This document shows, piece after piece, positions 1 to 7,622 of a stretch of 64,000 nucleotides of DNA. The notes under the pieces were generated by a model that saw only the letters and a program-made list of their open reading frames with translations, had not been told where the DNA came from and did no database searches. Position numbers and translations under genes: made by a program. Location: contig NZ_JBLZFX010000005.1 in the NCBI RefSeq assembly GCF_050753345.1, positions 62,001 through 126,000 of the forward strand, written 5' to 3'. The DNA is from Alkalinema pantanalense. Lineage in GTDB: Bacteria; Cyanobacteriota; Cyanobacteriia; Leptolyngbyales; Leptolyngbyaceae. Position 1 is the first letter of the stretch. Each line of letters starts with the position of its first letter.

Positions 1-118
1 TAGTTTTGCCAGAAGGTGCGCTGCATGGCTAGTTGCTTTGTTATCTAGTCGCTTCGTTGGCGAGTGGCTCAGCGAATTGGCAACCGGTGAATTGATAACT
101 GGTGAATTGACAGATTAG
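1..118 (+). other. Tail of an upstream region, gene end unresolved
   Basis: The window opens inside unidentified sequence. One frame is open from base 2 to a TAG at 116-118, and another ends at a TAG at 30-32. Either could be the 3' end of an upstream gene, and I cannot choose between them. Bases 86-110 hold a direct repeat of GGTGAATTGA with a period of 15. SPFH genes often follow an NfeD-type gene, but nothing here proves that. Confidence 0.3.
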
Positions 119-148
119 TTGACAAAAATTTTAGGAGTCCTTTTATTT

Positions 149-1096
149 ATGTGGCAATTGATTCTTGCACTGCTGGTGGGTGGAGCCGCTGTTTCTAGCG
201 TCAAAATTGTGGAGCAGGGAAATGAGGCTCTGATTGAGCGCTTAGGTCAATACGATCGCAAACTGGATCCCGGCTTAAATTTAGTCCTGCCCTTTATTGA
301 TCGCATCGCTTTCCAAGAAACCATTCGGGAAAAGGTGTTGGACATTCCGCCCCAGAATTGCATTACGCGGGACAACGTGGCGATCGCGGCGGATGCGGTG
401 GTCTATTGGCGCATTGTCGATATGGAGAAAGCCTACTACAAAGTGCAGAATCTCCAGTCCGCTATGATCAATCTAGTGCTCACCCAAATTCGATCGGAGA
501 TGGGCAAACTGGAACTGGATGAAACCTTTACCGCTCGGGAACAAATCAACGAAACCTTGCTGCGGGACTTAGACATTGCCACCGATCCCTGGGGCGTTAA
601 GGTGACGCGGGTTGAGCTGCGGGATATTGTGCCCGCCAAGGCTGTGCAGGAGTCGATGGAACTGCAAATGTCAGCGGAACGGAAAAAGCGGGCGGCGATT
701 TTGACCTCGGAAGGGGAACGGGAATCGGCCATTAACAGCGCCCGAGGCAAAGCGGAGTCCCAAGTGCTGGACGCAGAAGCCCGCAAACGTGCCACGGTGA
801 TGGCGGCAGAGGCAGAACAGCAGCGGATTGTTCTAGAAGCCCAAGCCAACCGCCAGCAACAGGTTTTGAAAGCCCAGGCTACGGCGGAAGCATTAAACAT
901 TGTCACCCAAGCCTTGAATGCCGATCCTAAAGCCCCCCAAGCGGCTGAAATTCTGATGGCGTTGGGCTATTTGAACATGGGTGAAACGATCGGCAAGAGC
1001 AACAGCAGCAAAGTCCTCTTCATGGATCCAGCTAGCATCCCCAGTTCGATTGCCAGCATGATGTCGATCGTAAACAATGGCAACGGTCAAGCCTAG
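149..1096 (+). CDS. SPFH/stomatin-like (paraslipin-type) membrane protein
   Basis: A protein of 315 residues with one hydrophobic N-terminal anchor (about residues 2-16). It is followed by the stomatin/prohibitin signature region, including EALIERLGQYDRKLDPG, and then an SPFH/Band 7 domain to about residue 165. The rest is a long Ala/Glu/Gln-rich helix (about 165-250) that should form a coiled coil. Members of this family form large ring or cage assemblies on membranes and are tied to membrane microdomains and protease control. The ATG at 149 is preferred to the in-frame TTG at 119 because TAGGAG sits about 11 bases before it. The family call is firm. The exact role is not visible from sequence. 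Confidence 0.9.
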   Translation: MWQLILALLVGGAAVSSVKIVEQGNEALIERLGQYDRKLDPGLNLVLPFIDRIAFQETIREKVLDIPPQNCITRDNVAIAADAVVYWRIVDMEKAYYKVQNLQSAMINLVLTQIRSEMGKLELDETFTAREQINETLLRDLDIATDPWGVKVTRVELRDIVPAKAVQESMELQMSAERKKRAAILTSEGERESAINSARGKAESQVLDAEARKRATVMAAEAEQQRIVLEAQANRQQQVLKAQATAEALNIVTQALNADPKAPQAAEILMALGYLNMGETIGKSNSSKVLFMDPASIPSSIASMMSIVNNGNGQA

Positions 1097-1145
1097 ACCC
1101 TTTCTACCCACCTACCCTTCCACCCTTCCACCCTTTCTACCCACC
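1097..1145. repeat. Pyrimidine-rich direct repeat downstream of the SPFH gene
   Basis: The 16-base string ACCCTTTCTACCCACC occurs at 1097-1112 and again at 1130-1145, with further CCACCCTT units between. The second copy overlaps the last codons of zur. A comparable C/T-rich tract lies near 47060-47105 downstream of another gene. Confidence 0.7.
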
Positions 1146-1532
1146 GACCCCCTGTCCCTGACACTGGACACACACGCCAAAAAATTCCAGCAAATGATAG
1201 TGAATTTTGAACTGGTAGCGCTGGCTGAACTGTTTTTCCAATTCGTGGACGGGACAGGATTCCAGTTCGATCGTTGCTCCACATTGTAAACAGGTCAGGT
1301 GGTGGCGATCCTCTTGGATCAAGCTATATAACGATTCCCCAGTGGCGAGGGTGCGGACTTGAACTGCGCCCTCTTTTTTCAATCCGTCCAAGGCTCGGTA
1401 AACGGTGGCTAACCCCATGACTTGATCCTGTTGCCGTAGCTCCATATATAAGTCCTGGGCGGAGATGGCCCGATCGAGGGTGGTTAGGATCTCCAAAATC
1501 CTTTCTTGACTACGGGTTCGGCGAGTTTTCAT
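1137..1532 (-). CDS. zur: Fur-family metalloregulator, probably Zur (FurB)
   Basis: A 131-residue Fur-family repressor. The N-terminal winged helix (about 1-75) contains the recognition-helix stretch LATVYRALDGL. The C-terminal half has two CxxC pairs, C81/C84 and C121/C124, which form the structural zinc site, and histidines H77, H78, H111 and H113 that fit the regulatory site. The short length and paired CxxC resemble cyanobacterial Zur (FurB), which represses zinc-uptake genes when zinc is replete. Fur or PerR are less likely alternatives. A 13-bp tandem duplication (1528-1553) covers its start codon, and its last codons lie in a pyrimidine-rich repeat. No zinc transporter gene is adjacent. 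Confidence 0.82.
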   Translation of the reverse strand: MKTRRTRSQERILEILTTLDRAISAQDLYMELRQQDQVMGLATVYRALDGLKKEGAVQVRTLATGESLYSLIQEDRHHLTCLQCGATIELESCPVHELEKQFSQRYQFKIHYHLLEFFGVCVQCQGQGVGG

Positions 1533-1553
1533 AAATACAGTTCATAAATACAG
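1528..1553. repeat. 13-bp perfect tandem duplication over the zur start
   Basis: TTCATAAATACAG is repeated exactly at 1528-1540 and 1541-1553. The first copy includes the zur start codon (read on the minus strand), so the second forms the immediate 5' leader. It duplicates the ATG out of frame, because the copies are 13 bases apart. It may alter translation initiation or form part of an operator. Confidence 0.85.
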
Positions 1554-1723
1554 TGAACAACTGGGGTTAGGTTCTGAGTGTAGCCTACTGTAAATGCGAT
1601 AGACCCGTGATGTAGCGCGATCGGCAGGCTGAGATTTTTACTGAAATTTTTCTAGGGGGTATCTAGGTTGAGGGGGTTTACCTGGGTTTACAATTATTTT
1701 CCATTGCGTTCAAGGCGATTATC

Positions 1724-1990
1724 GTGGCTCAACAGTTCCAAGCTCAAATTTATGTAACTCTTCGCCCGTCAGTACTGGATCCGGCTGGGGTGGCTGTGCA
1801 GTCCGGGCTGAAACACATGGGTTACGACAATGTTGAGAGCGTGCGGATCGGCAAATATATTGAGTTGAGTTTGACGGCAGAGAATGAAGTAGCGGCTCAG
1901 GAACAGTTGGATCGAGTCTGTGACCAGTTGTTAGCCAATCCCGTGATTGAAAATTATCGCTTTGAACTCAAAGCAGTAGCGGCAGTGTAA
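1724..1990 (+). CDS. purS: Phosphoribosylformylglycinamidine synthase subunit PurS
   Basis: An 88-residue PurS. It starts at GTG and runs YVTLRPSVLDPAGVAVQSGL, the typical N-terminal strand-helix of the family. In organisms with split FGAM synthase, PurS bridges the PurQ glutaminase and the PurL synthetase, which convert FGAR to FGAM in step four of purine synthesis. It precedes purQ on the same strand, separated by 164 bases that contain a repeat element. No purL lies in the window. Confidence 0.93.
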   Translation: MAQQFQAQIYVTLRPSVLDPAGVAVQSGLKHMGYDNVESVRIGKYIELSLTAENEVAAQEQLDRVCDQLLANPVIENYRFELKAVAAV

Positions 1991-1997
1991 TCATCAA

Positions 1998-2070
1998 AGT
2001 CCCTCTCCCCCTTACTGGGAGAGGGATTTAGGGTGAGGGCTGCATGAGGGTTACAAAAGTGAGATGCGCC
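1998..2070 (-). repeat. Half copy of the MITE-like palindromic element
   Basis: Read on the minus strand, this stretch begins with a terminal GGGCGCATCTCACTTTTG-like sequence and runs through a CCCTCACCCTAAATCCCTC core to a CTCTCCC/GGGAGAG hairpin. It matches the left half of the element at 57698-57843 with a short insertion. It lies between purS and purQ, so it would be transcribed as a hairpin if the two are cotranscribed. Confidence 0.7.
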
Positions 2071-2097
2071 CCAGTAGTGGTGAGATGCGCCCCAGTA
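2059..2097. repeat. 21-bp-period tandem duplication
   Basis: GTGAGATGCGCCCCAGTA occurs exactly at 2059-2076 and 2080-2097, a period of 21. It appears to be a local duplication of the terminal end of the neighbouring MITE-like half element. Confidence 0.85.
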
Positions 2098-2154
2098 ATT
2101 GAGTGATTGTTCTTGGCAAGTTTGGCTGTAACCGTTCTCTAATTTTTCTGAGCT

Positions 2155-2847
2155 ATGAAATTTGGTGTTATTGTTTTTCCGGGATCCAACTGCGATCGAG
2201 ATATGGCCTGGGTAACCCGTGGCATTCTCGGACAGGAAACCCGCATGGTCTGGCACGAAGAGCGGGATTTGTCGGATCTCGATGTGGTGATTGTGCCCGG
2301 TGGCTTTAGCTATGGCGACTACCTACGCTGTGGGGCGATCGCGCGGTTTTCTCCGGCCATGCAAGCCACGATCGACCATGCAGCCCAAGGCAAATACGTT
2401 TTGGGGGTGTGTAACGGCTTTCAGATTTTGACGGAAGTGGGATTACTGCCCGGTGCGTTGATGCGCAATCGAGATCTGCATTTTATTTGCGATCGCACGC
2501 CGTTACGGGTGGAGCGGAATGATTTGCCTTGGACCAAAAATTATCGATCGGGTGATGTGGTCACGATTCCGATTTCCCATGGTGAAGGCTGCTACTACGC
2601 CGATGCGGACACCCTCAAGGAAGTGGAAGACAATCAGCAAGTCCTATTCCGCTATTGTGACGCCCTAGGCAATGTGACGGAAGCGGCTAATCCTAACGGA
2701 TCCTTGAATAATATCGCGGGCATCTGTAACCGTCAGGGCAATGTGCTGGGTATGATGCCTCACCCGGAGCGATCGGCGGATGCGGCGATCGGGGCAACGG
2801 ATGGCTTGGCCCTCTTCCAAGGGTTGCTCGAAATGGCGATCGCGTAA
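2155..2847 (+). CDS. purQ: Phosphoribosylformylglycinamidine synthase, glutaminase subunit PurQ
   Basis: A 230-residue class I glutamine amidotransferase. The nucleophilic cysteine is C86 in LGVCNGFQ. The His and Glu of the triad are H203 and E205 in MMPHPERSADA. The N-terminus KFGVIVFPGSNCDRD is typical of PurQ. It supplies ammonia from glutamine to PurL in the FGAR-to-FGAM step and works with the PurS encoded just upstream. A strong hairpin terminator follows at 2930-2967, so this two-gene unit probably ends here. Confidence 0.96.
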   Translation: MKFGVIVFPGSNCDRDMAWVTRGILGQETRMVWHEERDLSDLDVVIVPGGFSYGDYLRCGAIARFSPAMQATIDHAAQGKYVLGVCNGFQILTEVGLLPGALMRNRDLHFICDRTPLRVERNDLPWTKNYRSGDVVTIPISHGEGCYYADADTLKEVEDNQQVLFRYCDALGNVTEAANPNGSLNNIAGICNRQGNVLGMMPHPERSADAAIGATDGLALFQGLLEMAIA

Positions 2848-2929
2848 GCATGATTAGTTGCTTCCCATCGGTTTTGAGTCCATTTTCAAGCCTAGTTCCG
2901 GGAACTAGCCCAATTAACTTTTGGAAAAG

Positions 2930-2967
2930 GCAGAAGGCACTCGATCGAGTGCCTTCTGCTTTGTTTT
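2930..2967 (+). terminator. Intrinsic terminator of purQ
   Basis: A 30-base perfect palindrome at 2930-2959 (arm GCAGAAGGCACTCGA) is followed by TTTGTTTT. A second small perfect palindrome, CTAGTTCC-G-GGAACTAG, lies just before it at 2892-2908. Confidence 0.9.
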
Positions 2968-3435
2968 GATGAATAATTATTCTCAATAACAATAAGACTT
3001 GTAAATTGATTGTAAACAAGAATTAATAAATATATCGATCATTGAATTAAATCGTGGTTATTTGTATTAAGAAGTATTTCGATCAATTGAATCGTATATT
3101 TTATTTTTAGATTCAAGCACGAGTTATCAAGCTTCAGTGGCAATGCGAATGATGGGCAAATCATTTATTAATAAAATCTAAAAATTTCTGAGGTAGATAA
3201 ACGCTAGGTCTTCATGCCTAGGGATATGAACAGATTGATGCATTGAGTCATAAAAGTTAACGAAGAAAGACTAGAAAAATAAAGAACAGTATCAATAAGA
3301 TGTGGGTGGGTAATTCACTACCCCAAAAAACTCATCAAGCAGTCTTTGAATTGAATCCTTTTAAATTTAGGTGAAGAGACAAGATTGTTTGCTGAATGGA
3401 TTTTTTGTTCTTCATTCAAGCCATTATCCAAACCT
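2968..3435 (+). promoter_or_regulatory. AT-rich upstream region and leader of psbA
   Basis: This gene-free stretch is markedly AT-rich compared with its surroundings and should contain the psbA promoter and 5' leader. A small palindrome (CTAGG ... CCTAG) lies near 3209-3224. I cannot pick a convincing -35/-10 pair by eye, and no clear Shine-Dalgarno sequence precedes the psbA ATG, as is common for this gene. Confidence 0.5.
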
Positions 3436-4515
3436 ATGACCACAGCACTTCAACGTCGTGAAGGTAGCGCGTGGGATCGGTACTGCGATTGGATCACCAG
3501 CACCAACAACCGGATTTATGTCGGTTGGTTCGGTACCCTGATGATTCCTTGCTTGCTGACCGCAACCATCTGCTATCTCATTGCTTTCGTCGCTGCTCCC
3601 CCCGTGGACATCGACGGCATCCGTGAGCCCGTTGCTGGCTCTCTGATCTACGGTAACAACATCATCTCTGGTGCGGTTATCCCCTCCTCCAACGCGATCG
3701 GGGTTCACTTCTATCCCATTTGGGATGCAGCTTCCCTCGATGAGTGGCTGTACAACGGTGGCCCTTACCAGCTGATCATTTTCCACTTCTTGATCGGTTG
3801 CGCTTGCTACATGGGCCGTCAGTGGGAACTGTCCTACCGCTTGGGTATGCGTCCCTGGATCTGCGTAGCTTACTCTGCGCCTCTGGCCTCTGCTGCTGCA
3901 GTTTTCCTGATCTACCCGATCGGTCAAGGTTCCTTCTCCGACGGGATGCCCCTGGGTATCTCCGGGACCTTCAACTTCATGATCGTGTTCCAAGCAGAGC
4001 ACAACATCCTGATGCACCCCTTCCACATGCTCGGTGTGGCTGGCGTCTTCGGTGGTAGCTTGTTCTCCGCCATGCACGGTTCTCTGGTGACCTCTTCCTT
4101 GGTTCGTGAAACCACCGAAGTCGAGTCTCAGAACTACGGTTACAAGTTTGGACAAGAAGAAGAGACCTACAACATCGTGGCAGCTCACGGTTACTTCGGT
4201 CGTCTGATTTTCCAATATGCATCGTTCAACAACAGCCGTTCCTTGCATTTCTTCTTGGGTGCATGGCCGGTGGTGGGTATCTGGTTCACCGCTCTGGGCG
4301 TGAGCACGATGGCCTTCAACCTGAACGGTTTCAACTTCAACCAATCCATTCTGGATTCTGAAGGTCGTGTGGTTGGGACTTGGGCAGACATGATCAACCG
4401 GGCTAACCTGGGGATGGAAGTGATGCACGAGCGTAATGCTCACAACTTCCCTCTGGACTTGGCATCTGGCGAGTCTGCACCTGTAGCACTGCAAGCACCT
4501 GCTATCAACGGTTAA
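3436..4515 (+). CDS. psbA: Photosystem II reaction centre protein D1
   Basis: A D1 protein of 359 residues, one fewer near the N-terminus than the usual 360. The oxygen-evolving-cluster ligands are all present in canonical positions: D170, E189, H332, E333, H337, D342 and A344. So are TyrZ (Y161) and its partner H190. The tail after A344 is the extension removed by CtpA. Canonical residue 130 is Gln (MGRQWEL), the low-light D1:1-type residue. Canonical 80, 158 and 286 are Gly, Phe and Thr, so it is not the low-oxygen D1-prime form. The ATG at 3436 gives the standard N-terminus MTTALQRRE, and upstream in-frame codons do not match the family. It is monocistronic with its own terminator. Confidence 0.98.
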   Translation: MTTALQRREGSAWDRYCDWITSTNNRIYVGWFGTLMIPCLLTATICYLIAFVAAPPVDIDGIREPVAGSLIYGNNIISGAVIPSSNAIGVHFYPIWDAASLDEWLYNGGPYQLIIFHFLIGCACYMGRQWELSYRLGMRPWICVAYSAPLASAAAVFLIYPIGQGSFSDGMPLGISGTFNFMIVFQAEHNILMHPFHMLGVAGVFGGSLFSAMHGSLVTSSLVRETTEVESQNYGYKFGQEEETYNIVAAHGYFGRLIFQYASFNNSRSLHFFLGAWPVVGIWFTALGVSTMAFNLNGFNFNQSILDSEGRVVGTWADMINRANLGMEVMHERNAHNFPLDLASGESAPVALQAPAING

Positions 4516-4559
4516 TGCCCTCTGCGGTTTTAGCTTGAGATTAGTTGATTGATAAATCG

Positions 4560-4593
4560 AAAGCCCCCATCGAGTTACTCGATGGGGGCTTTT
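4560..4593 (+). terminator. Intrinsic terminator of psbA
   Basis: A 15-bp perfect stem (AAAGCCCCCATCGAG at 4560-4574 and its complement at 4578-4592) closes on a TTA loop and ends in TTTT. Confidence 0.93.
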
Positions 4594-4709
4594 GGTGTTT
4601 AAAATCCCTTAACGTTTCCAGATCAGTTGGGACTGCTACAACCTGCTACAGAAAGGGGAAGCAAATGACTGCAAAATGCTTGGAAACTGATGTTTGCTCC
4701 AGCGATCGA

Positions 4710-5174
4710 CTACAGCTGTAACCCAATATGGACTAAGGCAGCGCGGCCTACCATGAACCAGAGGGCAAGGGTGGAAAGTAAGTAGAGATAGAATCGTACA
4801 ATAATTCGATTAAATGTGCAGTGGACAATGCTGTGTAAAGCACGAAAAACAACAAAAAACCAGGCTACGTTAATATAAAGATTGTCAACCTGTTGAGTAA
4901 CGAAAAGATAAAGCACGATCGCGTAGAACAGGCTTGGAATCTCAAATAAATTTTTTAAGTTATCCGATGGCGTTGTAACACTGAGAGGCCATGTCTGCAT
5001 GGATACTCCCGAGGTGGCCAAGGTTTGTGGCTGAATTTTTTGTCGATTGATAAAACTGATTCGGCGGATGTACATATACACCCATACGAGAAATGTCAGA
5101 AGCATCATGACAAAAAACGGACTGAAGATGCGGGTTTGAGTCATAGAAGCGTGGCTAGAAACTGTATCGTTCAA
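4710..5174 (-). CDS. MAPEG-family membrane protein
   Basis: A 154-residue protein with about four hydrophobic segments. The FEIPSLFYAIVLYLF stretch and the later VFRALHSIVHCTFNRI stretch match the MAPEG fold (membrane-associated proteins in eicosanoid and glutathione metabolism). Eukaryotic members are glutathione transferases or peroxidases. Bacterial ones are mostly uncharacterised, so no substrate is claimed. An internal Met at residue 11 is a possible alternative start. It is read away from the LuxR-type gene that follows. Confidence 0.8.
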   Translation of the reverse strand: MNDTVSSHASMTQTRIFSPFFVMMLLTFLVWVYMYIRRISFINRQKIQPQTLATSGVSMQTWPLSVTTPSDNLKNLFEIPSLFYAIVLYLFVTQQVDNLYINVAWFFVVFRALHSIVHCTFNRIIVRFYLYLLSTLALWFMVGRAALVHIGLQL

Positions 5175-5267
5175 GTCAATATAGGCTGGACGCTATAATT
5201 TTGCTAGACCTCGATCGAGTACACTTTTGCGCTTGGTCTCCATCCATCCTTCCCTACACCCAGCCCC

Positions 5268-6044
5268 ATGCCTTGTTCCCTCGCGTCGCTGCTGACTACG
5301 ATTCATCAATCCCAAAGTAAGGCCCAACTACGATCGCAGGTAGTTCCCCAGATCGGTGACTATTTTTCCGCAACACGACGTGCGATTTTCTTTTTCGACG
5401 AACTAACGTTACATGATCCGACCATCCAAACCATCCTAAATACGGCCCTGTCGATCGAACGCAATCCCATAGCTCGATACATTGCAGAACGACATGCACC
5501 CGTCCACGAAGCGATGGTGACGACTCCGAAAGCTTGGCGGTTGATTTGTCCTCGACCAGATCATTGGCATGTCATGGCAGGGCCGATCGTATATTCTGGA
5601 CAAATTGTGGGGGCACTCGGGTGTACAAGACCAAAGACAATGCCTGCTTTTGATCAAGATAATTTAGTCGATTTGGGTGCTATTTGCTTGCACGTATCGG
5701 GGTGGATAGGGATCGTCAATGCCTCCAAATATTCGACGGCTCAGACTAACGTTCAGGCTCCAGTTCAGCTCATACAAGCTCCCAGACAGAGTTTATGGCA
5801 TTACCCAAACGATTTAGTGCAAAAAAATTTAGTGCAAAAAACACTGCATTTAACAGCACGAGAATTACAAATTGCAGAGCTAGTTGCTCTCGGCAAGACA
5901 AATGCAGAAATTGGTAAAGAACTATGGATCACAGAAAACTCTGTCAAACAGGCATTAAAACGAATCTTTCGTAAGTTAGAAGTTTCTTCACGAGCTGCTA
6001 TGGTTGCACGATTGGCTCAATTATCTTCAATGAATAGCCAATAG
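5268..6044 (+). CDS. GAF-domain LuxR-type transcription regulator
   Basis: A 258-residue protein. The first 150 residues or so look like a GAF-type sensor domain. The C-terminal 60 or so form a LuxR/FixJ helix-turn-helix: LTARELQIAELVALGKTNAE followed by a recognition helix ending in RKLEVSSRAAMVARL. There is no receiver domain, so a small molecule or redox signal rather than phosphorylation may control it. A 15-nucleotide in-frame duplication (5813-5842) makes the linker repeat LVQKN-LVQKT just before the DNA-binding domain. It converges on the LysE-type gene, 8 bases away. Target genes are unknown. Confidence 0.8.
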   Translation: MPCSLASLLTTIHQSQSKAQLRSQVVPQIGDYFSATRRAIFFFDELTLHDPTIQTILNTALSIERNPIARYIAERHAPVHEAMVTTPKAWRLICPRPDHWHVMAGPIVYSGQIVGALGCTRPKTMPAFDQDNLVDLGAICLHVSGWIGIVNASKYSTAQTNVQAPVQLIQAPRQSLWHYPNDLVQKNLVQKTLHLTARELQIAELVALGKTNAEIGKELWITENSVKQALKRIFRKLEVSSRAAMVARLAQLSSMNSQ

Positions 6045-6052
6045 TTTCAATT

Positions 6053-6691
6053 TCACATGGGTTTTATCATTAAAAATACTCCAACAGCCATCAATATTCC
6101 CCCCGCGATCGTATTGAGACGGCGACTAAACTGATGATTGATCATGCGTTTTACCCGATCGGCCATGCAGGCATAGACGACTTTAACGCCTCCCACAGCA
6201 ATCGTCGCGATCGTAATAATGATTGCAGTATCGAGATAGGAGATTTTGGCAAGATCGAGAAATGCTGGGAAAAAACCTAAATAAAATAGAACCGCTTTTT
6301 GATCGGCGAGGGTAATCAACAGCCCTGCGAGAAAACTAGAGAATAAAGAAGCCTTCTCTACAGTCTCTCGGCTGGTTTGGGTTGATTTTGCTTGCACTAG
6401 CTGTATGCCGAGCCAGATTAAATAGGCTCCTCCAAAATATTTAATTAAAAAGAAAAAACTGCCCAGCGTCGTTACGATTAGGGCTAGGCCAAAAATAGCA
6501 ATGATAATAAAAACAACATCGCCAACAACAATACCAATACTAGTACAGATGCCGTGAAGTAATCCCAAACTAGCCGATCGTGTCACAACCGTCACAACGC
6601 TAACGCTGGGAAGGGCGGCTAAGAGAGTCATCGCACTCAATAAGGCGATCCCACTATTCAAAGTCAAGCTGCTTTGCATCGATCGTGTCAC
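6053..6691 (-). CDS. LysE/RhtB-family amino-acid exporter
   Basis: A 212-residue inner-membrane protein with about six hydrophobic segments. The family signature region GLLHGICTSIGIVVGD is near the N-terminus, and GGAYLIWLGIQLVQ follows. LysE/RhtB proteins export amino acids such as lysine, homoserine or threonine by proton exchange. The substrate here cannot be told from sequence. It lies tail to tail with the GAF-LuxR gene, which may or may not control it. Confidence 0.86.
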   Translation of the reverse strand: MTRSMQSSLTLNSGIALLSAMTLLAALPSVSVVTVVTRSASLGLLHGICTSIGIVVGDVVFIIIAIFGLALIVTTLGSFFFLIKYFGGAYLIWLGIQLVQAKSTQTSRETVEKASLFSSFLAGLLITLADQKAVLFYLGFFPAFLDLAKISYLDTAIIITIATIAVGGVKVVYACMADRVKRMINHQFSRRLNTIAGGILMAVGVFLMIKPM

Positions 6692-6747
6692 TGCTCCTAC
6701 CGATGCAAGAATTATAACGTTGGGCTAGGAGGAGAAGGCTCGATCGT

Positions 6748-7476
6748 CTATTTCTTCCAAATTTTTTCCATTAACTGATAGCCAACGGGATCGTACTTTT
6801 TCAAGTCAGCGCGAGTAAAGGGATAGAAATCATTTTTGCCAAAATAGGCTTCGGAGGTTTCGGCAAAATATTCTTTCTCATTGGTGAGCGCATAGGCGGG
6901 CTTTTTCCCACCCTGCACATAGGCAACGGATTTGTACAACTGGCGATCGACCGCATTTTGATAGGCCGCTTGAATATCAGAATTGCCCTGTCCAACCACC
7001 AAAAAATGATAGGCATGGGCTAATTCATGTAACACCATCCAAGGCTGATCGGTTTGCGACCATTGCACAAAATTACGGCTATTAGACAGTTCTACACCAC
7101 CCGCTTTATCAGGATTGTAACCATTCTGTCGCAGCCAGTCCGCCGAAGGATGGAATTCTGCGGCCCCATTGATTTTCTTTTGCCATTCCACCCAAATGCG
7201 CACTTTTTTCAAAGCGGTCAGGGGTTTGGCAGGCAAAACACGGTTAATAGCGGAGAGTTGAGATTGGAGTTCCTTGCGTAGGGCTTTTGCTTCCGTTGGA
7301 TGCTTAAGGACTTCAGGATTGAATAGGACGGTGAATCCGGCGATCGAGTCTGCGCGATAGGCAGAGGTGGGGGTAATAGCAGGGGGAGTGCTAGCGGCAG
7401 TCGTAGGATCTGGAAGGGCTGTCTGACAACTCATAATCGCGAAACACAGCGTAAGGGAAATCCACCAAGGTCTCAT
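6748..7476 (-). CDS. Putative lipoprotein with a zinc-metallopeptidase HExxH motif
   Basis: A 242-residue protein with an N-terminal hydrophobic segment ending in a lipobox-like IMSC (C17), so it is probably a membrane-anchored, exported lipoprotein. The motif HELAH at H150-H154 gives two zinc ligands and the catalytic Glu. The downstream stretch NEKEYFAETSEAYFG (about 199-213) offers a Glu (E206 or E209) as third ligand, as in gluzincin or ATLF-like domains. The C-terminal part resembles uncharacterised peptidase-like proteins. The substrate is unknown. Confidence 0.7.
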   Translation of the reverse strand: MRPWWISLTLCFAIMSCQTALPDPTTAASTPPAITPTSAYRADSIAGFTVLFNPEVLKHPTEAKALRKELQSQLSAINRVLPAKPLTALKKVRIWVEWQKKINGAAEFHPSADWLRQNGYNPDKAGGVELSNSRNFVQWSQTDQPWMVLHELAHAYHFLVVGQGNSDIQAAYQNAVDRQLYKSVAYVQGGKKPAYALTNEKEYFAETSEAYFGKNDFYPFTRADLKKYDPVGYQLMEKIWKK

Positions 7477-7622
7477 AGGAGATAGTTGTTGCGAGAACTT
7501 CTAGACTCACTATACCCAGGCCACGGAGTAAAGATTCAGCAAAAACACTACCCCGATTTCCGCAGTGAAGAGGGAGAACAACAGTAGCTGTAACCTGCGG
7601 CCTCCCTCCGGTAGAATTTCTC

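Noticed and set aside
3424..4494. Long open frame of 356 codons on the minus strand over psbA
   Set aside because: It is the antisense shadow of a strongly codon-biased gene; the product is His/Gly/Val-rich without family features.
3436..4515. psbA as a rogue or chlorophyll f synthase-type D1
   Set aside because: All manganese-cluster ligands and TyrZ are present, whereas those variants lack several of them.
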